Source: Chrysomallon squamiferum (Eukaryota > Mollusca > Gastropoda > Neomphalida > Peltospiridae). Taken from it: DNA of 18,500 bases. Below, piece after piece: positions 10,037-18,500 of the stretch (positions within the stretch are counted from its first letter, which is position 1; every line of letters starts with the position of its first letter). The notes beneath the pieces are model-generated. The model saw only the letters and a list, made by a program, of their open reading frames with translations, ran no database searches and was not told the DNA's origin. Made by a program: the position numbers and the translations under genes. The stretch covers positions 64,001 through 82,500 of the forward strand of contig CM022667.1 of the NCBI GenBank assembly GCA_012295275.1, given 5' to 3'.

Positions 10037-10136
10037 TTTAAAAAAAATTATCAAAGAAAATATTTTAAATATACATTTTTATACACCTATCCTTTGTTTT
10101 TCTGGTGTATTAGTTTGTAGCTTTTTCAGTTTCGAT

Positions 10137-11258
<1,122 letters not shown>

Positions 11259-12693
11259 CCTACCAAAAGTACAACTAACAGCACAGTTTGACAGCCTGAA
11301 AAACCAGCGACAAAACAGTTTCTTATCTTGTTAGTCAGTTCTTCCTGTATTCATGTGCCTGTAAGTCTTCTCAACGAAACACAAATTGTCCACGCCAGAA
11401 AACAATTACTGGATACAGCTACTTCTGTGTTCCCAAGGACTCGCAATGTTATTGTTAGTGAGGTGTAACTATTTTTAGGAAGGAATCTAGTCTACAACCG
11501 GGGTTCAGTTTTTATGTCAACATGACACCAAAAATCGGTGTAGTTCCGTTTAATGATACTCTTCGTGATAATTTAAAAAACAACAACACGTATTGTTGAT
11601 TTTTCATACTGCTGTGTGTACTTATAATACGGATTATAGATATTTGCATTTCTTATAATTACACCACACAAAATAACTTATTTTCCAGATAAATAAATTT
11701 ATTCTTGATTTACACACTAATAATAAAGTTATATATATATTCCGTTACTAAAAGGTAACACGTTATATTTAGCTATTTTTCTAAGTATACGTTAATGAAA
11801 AAACTCAGCATACATTGTGCTGTGTTCGTGTGGAAGTATGTAGAAGTAAATTTCTCAGACTTTTTGATACACACATACATAAACACACTAATAATAATAA
11901 TAACAACAACAGCAATAATACCTAGGAAATATATACATATTTTTATCACCAATTAAATATTTATTTTAATTTTATCTTTTTTGAAATTCATTAAAAATAA
12001 TAATAATAATAAATAAATAAATAATAATAAATTCATTTATTAATTAAACAAAAATAAAATAAAATAAAATATCCGTCATAAATGTTTGTCATTCGATGAT
12101 TCTAATTACAAATGGTGTTTCACGTTTGGATTCAGGATTTCAGAAATCTAAGGAAAATCAGTTCTGTGGCAAAATAATTTCGAAGACGAAACGAGTTTCA
12201 TTATTGAAATTGTTCAAGAAGCAAGAAACAATCCAGGTGCAAATTTTTTCATCGCTGTAGAACCAAGGGCCTTCAACTACCAGGGGACGGGCAAATTTGC
12301 CCTCCCAAATTCTTGTAAAAAAAACCACCGGAAAATTAGGGAAAAGTAAGAAGAACACTTGTTAAACCCATTAATTTTCATCATTGTTTATTTTCTTCTG
12401 AGTCAGTCCAATTTCAGTGGTCTGGTCACATCTGATTTTTAGCAGTTGGCTAAAAGTAAATAAATAATTAATAAATAAATAAATAATTGATATGTCAGTA
12501 GGCATTTGTATCAGGTTGATTGGTTGTGGTTGTATTTTGGTATTTTTATTTTGTTGATATGATGGATGTATGTTGGTATTTTTGTTAGTTAAAGTGGTGG
12601 TTGATTATGGCGATTTATTTCTATTATTTTGTTAATTTATGTTAATTTATTCATTATTTTTATATTTTTATTTTATTATTATTATTATTATTA

Positions 12694-12726
<33 letters not shown>

Positions 12727-12807
12727 TGTTTTTAGTTATAATAATTTTTTTCGTTATGGTGATGGTAGTAGCTCGATATTTTTAATGAATGTGGCAGTTG
12801 CAGTGAG

Positions 12808-12844
<37 letters not shown>

Positions 12845-12938
12845 TTTTAGATTTTTTTTTTTTTTTTTTAATTTTTTTTTTTTTTTTTTTTTTTTTTTTG
12901 TATGTGTGTATCTCCATTGTATGTTTTTGATTCAGTAT
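11259..12938. other. Between PHPT1 and UNC93 3' end; no firm gene
   Basis: The left edge should hold the PHPT1 5' UTR and promoter, and the right edge the UNC93 3' UTR on the minus strand, with AATAAA candidates at 12646-12651 and 12614-12619. AAT/TTA repeats occur at 11889-11903, 11996-12030 and 12675-12725. A less AT-rich island at 12120-12360 has an open plus-strand frame of about 68 codons that I cannot identify. Confidence 0.45.
12810..12899. repeat. (TG)n then T-rich tract
   Basis: About 33 nt of TG, then T runs broken by a few A up to a G at 12900. It lies in the probable UNC93 3' UTR, so the transcript would carry (CA)n and A-rich sequence. Confidence 0.85.
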
Positions 12939-13943
12939 TTACCGTTTTTGCAACCATTCTACAATGATATAACCAACTATGCCAAAAGAAAGGATTCCCA
13001 AACACAAATATACTTTTGATCTAACACATATGTAGTCGTTGTAGGCATAGACGACGATGAAGCCGATTGACTCCCATATACTCAGATTAGCAAAAGCTGC
13101 TTGGCTGTTTTCTATGAAGAAATATCCATACAGTGCTAAAAATTATTTTTAAAAAATTAGAAAAATTTGACACACACATTTGATGAGAGAAAATAAGATT
13201 TATTTAGAATTCATGTATACAAGATGAACAAATAGTGACATAAATATATTAATATATTAACACAAAAAATTTCATTGATATCTTTTAATGATATTATTAT
13301 TAGTTGTATTTAATCAATATTGCTGAAACATTGTTCTGATCAAAAAAAAGAACCCAGTTCTACTGATGACAAAGTACCTAAATATATAATATAAACTTAA
13401 AAGGTTTTCTTTTGTTTTTATTTTTTATTTTTTATATTTTTTTTTTTATTTTTTTTTATATAAATTAATTTTTTTAATTATCTATTTATCTAGTTATTTT
13501 TTTATTTTTTTATTTATTTTTTTTTTTTTTTATTTATCTAGTTTTTTTTTTTAATTTATTTATTAAATGTGTTTATTTATTTTTATTTATTCATTTTTTT
13601 TTTTTTTTTAATTTTTAATTTTTTTAAATTTTTTTTTTATTTATAAATTCGAACATCATCGTACGTATTTTGTAAGTAATTTTAAAACTGTGAATTTTTG
13701 TTCAGAGTTACTTGTATTTACCACTTAGTTGTGTCTGTAACACAGCATCACCTAGACCCCAAGCCCCAGCAATCAGAAAGAGAAACAACAGAGTGTTGAA
13801 GTCCGGTCCCCACAACAGAAGTGCGATGTTACAACCGCAGTGGTCAATTAAGCCTGCAGTAGAAGTAATAGTAATAGTAGTAGTAGCAATCAAGTAGTAG
13901 TAGTAGCAGTAGCAGTAATAGTAATAGTAGTAGTAGCAGTAGC

Positions 13944-13978
<35 letters not shown>

Positions 13979-14265
13979 AAGAAAAAGAAGAAGTAGTTCA
14001 AATTATAGTAAGTAATAACTAAAAAAAAAAAAAAAGAAAAAAAAAAGAAAACCAGTTCACTGGAGTTGATCCAAAATAAAAATAAAACGTAATAAAGCTG
14101 TGTTTACCTGTGATTAAGAACTGGTAAATAAGTATATAGACACTGGAGTAATGATTTTCGTAATTTATGATAAGGGAGATAATTTATGAAGGTTACTTTG
14201 ACTATATACTTCAGATAATGTAGACCAATACTTATTAAAAAAAATACTGTAAGCCTTGTAGGGAA

Positions 14266-14304
<39 letters not shown>

Positions 14305-15798
14305 AAGAAGTATTAGTTGAAATTATAGTAGTAATTGTAGTAGTAGCAGAAGTAGCAGTAGCAGTAGTAGTAATAGTAACAGTAGCGATATAGTAATAGT
14401 GGTGTAATACTAATGGGATCAGCAGTAGTAGTAGAAGAAGAGATTGAAATTAGAGTTGTAATAGCAGTAGTAGTCGTTGTTTTCTGTTTATATAGTTTTA
14501 AACTGAATGTTGATTTTAAGAAAGCATTGTAGCGGTAGTGGTTGTTGTAATGGAAGTAGTAACAGTAGCAGTAGTAGCAGCAGCAGTAGCAGCAATCTCA
14601 CATACTGGCGTGGCATCTATAAATTTCAATTCATTTATTAAGCATTAATTTCTGAATCTGATGTCGTCTATCTCAGATTAACTTACCCAGTGCAAAGAAT
14701 GGAATGTGACCTACATACTGCACGAACTGACCAATGCTGAATGAACAGATAGCGTCTACAACGCCGTAAATGGCCATGACGTAGCCAACGTGGCCTACAC
14801 CCAACGGGCATGTAACGTAAGCCTGGAAAGAAAGAATGAACAAAAAATAAATAGGTTTTGCTTTGAACGGAGAACAATTATTATTTCTTTTATACAGCTT
14901 AAATATTTTTAATGTTTCAGTTTTATTCGAGACGTTCTCTTTTTTTTTTTTGAAAACAAGAATAAAAAAAAAAAAACGTAATCTTTAAACGAAATGAAAT
15001 GATGATAACGAAATAAAATAAATAAATAATGAAAAATGATAATAATAATAATAATAATAACAATAATAATAATAATGATGAGGATGATAATGAAACTGTT
15101 GATGATGATTACTACTTAAGTAATAATAATAACAAAAACGATGACAACAACAACATCAACAACAACAATAATAATAATAATAACAACAATAATGATAATG
15201 TTGATGATGATAACTACATTAGTAATAATAACAATAAACAACAACAACAACAACAACGAAAACAACAATAATAAATAAATAAATAAATAAATAAATAGCA
15301 TTACTCTTGTGAACGTCGCCGCAATAAAAGCCTGCTCCATGCCGCTGTACAAGGTGACTGGAATCAGCAACTTCTGCGACTTGCTGTCCCACACGTGCTT
15401 CGCGGTGGCCTTCAGCAGGTGCTGCACGTTCCCGCTCTGCGGATGAATTCTGTCTTCCACTTCGATCTGGTCCACGAACACAAGAACCAACGTGATAGCC
15501 ACGACAGCGGACACCGTGAAAATCCCGCATATACTGTAAATCTGTGGTTTAAAAATAGAATAAACTAAACGGATAAAAAATTACGAGTGTGTATAGCCAT
15601 CGATTTACGATCCATCGTTGTACTGCGTACGATTATATACGAATACGTGTATGTGTTTTAGTAATGAGTATGTTTTTATAATAATAATAATAATAAATGA
15701 AATTAACAGCTCTCTCTCTCTCTCCTCACACACACACACACACACACACGCACGCACACTCTCACACTCACACACTCACTCTATTTCGCATACTCGCA

Positions 15799-15880
<82 letters not shown>

Positions 15881-17063
15881 CTCACTTTTCTTTCTCTGGT
15901 ATTAAACTTTTGACTGTAATATGTAGTTGTAACCTTTCATCAATATTTTGGCCGTTTAGACGACGACACGTAAGCAAAGAATATCGTTCACCTCTAACCT
16001 TGTCATTATCGAGTTTTTCCTCAGCTCTGTATACCTGCGGACAATATTCTATGCCACAATGTCCCATCTTTACCACGGGCTCAAAATGACTTTCATTAGC
16101 TGGGTGATCATCTAAGAACTGTGACGTAATTAAATTTCCCCATATTTGACCTAAAAATTAAGATTTCCTTTTCAAAAATCTGTTATCTTTGATGATATAA
16201 AACTTCAGCGTAATTTTGTTTGAAATGAAAATATTTTTTTAGTTAAAACGAATTAGTGTTATGCATGAATTTGATCCTACTGTACTGCTGTTTAAACATT
16301 CATAATGTAAATTTTATTTTTTGTTGTTCCTGTAATTATTATTATTATTTTATTTTATTTTTTTTTCATTTTATTATTATTTTTTTATTATTTTTATTTT
16401 TTTATTTTAATTTTCATTTTTTTTTTTTTTTTTTTTGGTGTTGTTGTTGTGGCTGTATTTTCCTCTTTTTTTTCCCCCACATAGAACCAAATCACTGTCT
16501 GTTTCAAATGACTTTCAGAGCTGCAAACAAAAACTCTCACTTGTACGAAAAAACATGGAAAAAATTCCAAAGAACCGCTTTATAGACGTGTGTGTGTGAG
16601 TCCCCGTCATCTTGGAATGCATCACAGACATCCTCGTTAAGTAGTTGCACTGGGCTGCCCACAGTGGCGCCGCAGCCAGACCAACAAGGACCGAAGCCGG
16701 CGCCATGGTGGTCCACACAGCGTAGAAATTGGCCAGAGTGTACAGGAGAAAGCAGGACATGCCCACGGACATTGTCCACTTGCAGCCGATCCGGCTGATC
16801 ACGAAGTTTGGCAGGAATATGGCGGAGACGATAATGAAGCTGTACACGATCGCCAAGCTTCCGGATCCAACCGCTTGTTTCACGTGAAGACTCGACTGGA
16901 GGTTTGTCAGTGACTGGAACGAAGTGAACACGATAAGAAACCCGAAGCTTATCACAGCGACATTTTTGAAGATCTTAAATTTGCTGATTGGGACAATATA
17001 CGAATTCCGAATGCTTCAAGTGCATTTGCGAGTCTTCGGGTACTGGACTTCCGACAGACATCT
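12939..17063 (-). CDS. UNC93A: UNC93A-like multi-pass membrane protein
   Basis: UNC93 proteins belong to the major facilitator superfamily; UNC93A's transport role is poorly known. Minus-strand exons: about 16541-17063, 16035-16150, 15305-15541, 14687-14822, 13722-13853 and 12939-13135 (TAA stop). Joins are A|GT, phase 0, phase 0, G|GC and G|CA, all with GT-AG borders. Landmarks against human UNC93A: VAVISFGFLIVFTSFQSL (TM1), SAIFLPNFVISRIGCKWT, LVGLAAAPLWAAQCNYLT, RFFGIFSMFF, IWGNLITS, TLYSGMEQAFIAATFTR, YVTCPLGVGHVGYVMAIYG, GAWGLGDAVLQTQ and the Leu-Tyr-Gly to WESIGF stretch. About 419 residues are readable from KFKIFKNV onward; human UNC93A has 457. Upstream of that point the frame is broken: ATG at 17061-17059 opens 28 codons that hit TAA at 16977-16975, in another frame from the transporter. 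Confidence 0.88.
13408..13650. repeat. T-rich low-complexity tract in the last UNC93 intron
   Basis: About 240 nt almost entirely of T with A interspersed, including several TATTTATC-type units. It lies between exons 13135 and 13722. On the gene strand it is A-rich. Confidence 0.85.
13861..13996. repeat. (TAG/CAG)n degenerate trinucleotide repeat
   Basis: Tandem TAG with CAG and TAA variants begins right next to the exon boundary at 13853. On the gene strand this is CTA/CTG/TTA immediately before the acceptor. Confidence 0.9.
14265..14600. repeat. Second interrupted (TAG/CAG)n block
   Basis: Pure TAG at about 14265-14303, then decaying TAG, CAG, TAA and GAA units with unique interruptions up to about 14600, in the same UNC93 intron as the block at 13861. 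Confidence 0.85.
15038..15297. repeat. (AAT/AAC/GAT)n then (TAAA)n repeat
   Basis: About 220 nt of AAT, AAC and GAT trinucleotides, then CAA units and TAAA units, ending right at the donor of UNC93 exon 15305-15541. The poly-Asn open frame across it is a repeat artefact. Confidence 0.9.
15708..15893. repeat. (CT)n/(CA)n compound microsatellite
   Basis: Short CT, then CA with CACG variants, then about 77 nt of CT at 15801-15877. It lies in the UNC93 intron between 15541 and 16035. The Ser-Leu and His-Thr open frames over it are artefacts. Confidence 0.95.
16336..16440. repeat. TTA/T-rich low-complexity tract
   Basis: TTA units and T runs, followed by TTG units to about 16450, in the UNC93 intron between 16150 and 16541. 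Confidence 0.8.
16975..17063 (-). pseudogene. Out-of-frame N-terminal segment of the UNC93 gene
   Basis: A strong acceptor (tttatcatttccag) is followed at once by ATG. The 28 codons, starting MSVGSPVPEDSQ and ending YCPNQQI, stop at TAA, while the transporter frame continues as KFKIFKNV one base out of register. The transporter frame itself meets TGA at 17018-17016 and has no ATG before TM1. The break could be a one-base assembly error, a real allele, or an upstream ORF combined with another start. The label refers only to this frame break. Confidence 0.5.
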
Positions 17064-17455
17064 CTGGAAATGATAAAGTTATCGTTATTTGTGTAATTCA
17101 CATAAAATTATAAATTCTCAAATAATTATATTTTATCTCAGTTTTTACTTCTGTCTGCCTTTTTTATGCAAAGTTGATTATATAGGTATTATTTCAGTTT
17201 ACTGGCGAAGGTGGGTTGTTTGTTTCTCTGTATATATCTGTTTGATTCTTTCTTTCTTTATCTTTCCTTATTGAACCACAAGATCAAAATCTCGTTATTT
17301 GACAACTACAACTGAATGTGTAGATAGTCGTATGCGTTCAGTGTTGATCAGAGTTTAAACAAAAAAAGTAAGTTGCATATATTAATATGCGTATTATAAA
17401 TAATGATTAGGTTTTTTTCAGTTACAGTAATTCCAATTAATGCTATGCACCTCAC

Positions 17456-17545
17456 CTATAACGTCTTCCTTTCAGCTTTTAAAAGGAATAATGGAAGACC
17501 AAGCAAGAAACATGAATTGTGACATTTCTGGTAGCCCTTTACACC
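17456..17545 (-). other. Candidate non-coding first exon of the UNC93 gene
   Basis: The donor TATAG/gtgaggtg (intron from 17455 down) would splice to the acceptor just before the ATG at 17061, about 390 nt away. All frames I checked close before the donor: the ATG near 17519 reads 17 codons, MSQFMFLAWSSIIPFKS, then TGA. It is therefore UTR-like, with a short uORF. The 5' end is not defined; CRE-like sites lie just upstream on this strand. Confidence 0.35.
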
Positions 17546-17549
17546 TTTA

Positions 17550-17579
17550 TGACGTCACTGTGGATATGATGTGACGTAA
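17550..17579. promoter_or_regulatory. Paired CRE sites, possible bidirectional promoter
   Basis: A perfect CRE palindrome TGACGTCA at 17550-17557 and a CRE-like TGACGTAA at 17572-17579, with starts 22 nt apart. They lie between the candidate minus-strand UNC93 first exon and a candidate plus-strand exon. CREB/ATF binding is inferred from the motifs. Confidence 0.55.
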
Positions 17580-17690
17580 TGCCTGTAAACAATGCAGCTG
17601 TCCAGACACAGCACTCGAACGAGCTAAAAGAAAGCGTTCACGCTCGATATATTTTGAGGATATTATTAAACAACAACACTTGGAATACGG
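17579..17690 (+). CDS. Candidate first coding exon of an unknown divergent gene
   Basis: ATG at 17579 opens 37 codons plus one base, starting MPVNNAAVQTQHSNELKESV and continuing HARYILRILLNNNTWNT, up to the donor CGG/gtaagctc at 17691. A strong acceptor (cgatttttttctag) follows at 17870, but in that phase the frame closes after about 12 codons. I do not recognise the protein. The ATG overlaps the second CRE-like site, which makes a 5' UTR reading just as likely. Confidence 0.25.
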
Positions 17691-18409
17691 GTAAGCTCTA
17701 AATGGCAGAAAGTATAATTTTGTACCGACAGTAACTCCCCATTAAAAAAGTAATGGTCTCGCAAAGCAACTGAAATGAAATTCCACATGCTTCAAAAAAA
17801 TCTTATACATTTTCGAAAACAGGTTGTTTGGTTTTTGAAACATCTTATTTTCGTTACGATTTTTTTCTAGAAAATTTTACTTGGACGAAAATAACACTAG
17901 GGGAATAATGTTCGGCAAAGTACCAACTATGCCACGAAAATGTTCCCTTTGTGCGTTTCTAAGACTTTCGGCCAGTTAGTACAACGCAAAGATAGTCACT
18001 GGCGCGCAAGGCAGAAACATTTTAGTCGCATGGGTTTTTTTTTTTTTTTTACAGGGCCTCATTCTGGCATACCTACAACAGTGCATCTTCACTATGAAAC
18101 CTTTGTTGTCCAAGATTGTTTTTTCTTTGACGTGATATCTTTGGATCGCCAAATTTAGCGAGGTAGGTTCATTCTGCATAATGCACATATTAAAAATCTT
18201 TTGTATTTCAAGCTGGTTGAGGGTCATGTGATCATCCGATGTAAATTTGTTTTTTCTTCCATTCTAAGCAATGTATAAGTTACATTACCAGTTTTGTTGC
18301 TTCAAATATATTTACTTATTTATTTCCTTATAACGAAATTCGTTTATCTTGTAGACTGTACATTTACAACAATGATTAGGATATTTTTCGGAATTCTCGA
18401 CCCCTCCTG

Positions 18410-18410
<1 letters not shown>
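17691..18410. other. Unassigned right-hand region
   Basis: Contains a strong plus-strand acceptor ending near 17870 and a less AT-rich stretch at 17900-18230 crossed by open frames on both strands (plus 17940-18158, minus 17976-18227). Both cross a T run at 18034-18050. Neither resembles a family I know. It could be an exon, a mobile-element remnant or promoter DNA. Confidence 0.35.

Positions 18411-18451
<41 letters not shown>
18411..18451. repeat. (AC)n microsatellite
   Basis: An uninterrupted 41-nt AC run near the window end. Confidence 0.95.
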
Positions 18452-18454
<3 letters not shown>

Positions 18455-18500
18455 ACATTCCCGGAACCCACCCATCTTTTCTGTCCTCATCATCACACTA

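Larger units (their letters stand above)
8303..10136. other. Intergenic, repeat-rich, no recognised gene
   Basis: Holds TTA, TTTG, TTG, GA-rich and TAAA repeats, a diverged direct duplication, and the PHPT1 3' UTR at its right edge. One less AT-rich stretch at 8995-9235 has a minus-strand open frame of about 60 codons that I cannot identify; an acceptor-like catgcag precedes its internal ATG. Confidence 0.5.

Noticed and set aside
12732-13019. Lys/Thr-His and Phe/Cys-Val rich frames
   Set aside because: They are translations of TG and poly-T tracts next to the UNC93 stop.
13708-14001. Tyrosine-rich N-terminus on a 97-aa minus-strand frame
   Set aside because: Only the part from the acceptor at 13853 down is UNC93 exon; the Tyr/Cys run is the intronic TAG repeat read through.
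15029-15271. Open frame encoding mostly asparagine on the plus strand
   Set aside because: It is an AAT/AAC/GAT simple repeat inside an UNC93 intron with no non-repeat coding content.
15219-15530. 103-aa minus-strand frame rich in Arg and Gly
   Set aside because: It is a different frame over the UNC93 exon 15305-15541, whose correct frame matches the family and its splice phases.
15618-16089. His-Thr and Ser-Leu rich open frames on the plus strand
   Set aside because: They are translations of the CA and CT microsatellites and overlap the true minus-strand exon 16035-16150.
16592-16798. 68-aa plus-strand frame
   Set aside because: It is the antisense shadow of the conserved UNC93 exon.

Overview
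The window is nuclear DNA from an animal. Genes are split by GT-AG introns, the tRNA has no encoded CCA, and dense simple repeats (CA, CT, TTTG, TAG, AAT, poly-A/T) fill very AT-rich non-coding DNA. The conserved exons stand out as GC-richer islands. The protein relatives and the repeat style would suit an invertebrate, possibly a lophotrochozoan such as a mollusc, but the sequence alone does not fix the species.

Layout. (1) 238-1629, plus strand: the last three coding exons of borealin (CDCA8), a chromosomal passenger complex subunit; its 5' part lies outside the window. (2) 4238-about 8006, minus strand: a complete ARL2BP homologue (BART domain, binds ARL2/ARL3), convergent with CDCA8. Its first two exons are less certain. 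(3) 8213-8284, plus strand: tRNA-Gly(TCC) with a Pol III terminator. (4) 10137-11258, minus strand: a complete three-exon PHPT1 (protein histidine phosphatase), 125 aa. (5) 12939-17063, minus strand: a six-exon UNC93A-like membrane protein, nearly complete, with a reading-frame break near its N-terminus. (6) 17450-17700: a probable promoter with two CRE-like sites, a candidate non-coding first exon for the UNC93 gene, and a candidate divergent exon on the plus strand. From 17700 to the end nothing is firmly assigned.

The genes are ordinary, functionally unrelated animal genes that happen to be neighbours; I see no operon or joint system. I found no convincing transposase, reverse transcriptase, virus, CRISPR or bacterial-type system. 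The points most worth a second look are the frame break in the UNC93 gene, a frame-breaking 25-nt microexon candidate in ARL2BP, the paired CRE sites with splice donors facing both ways, a possible nested 3' exon in an ARL2BP intron, and several structured repeats.
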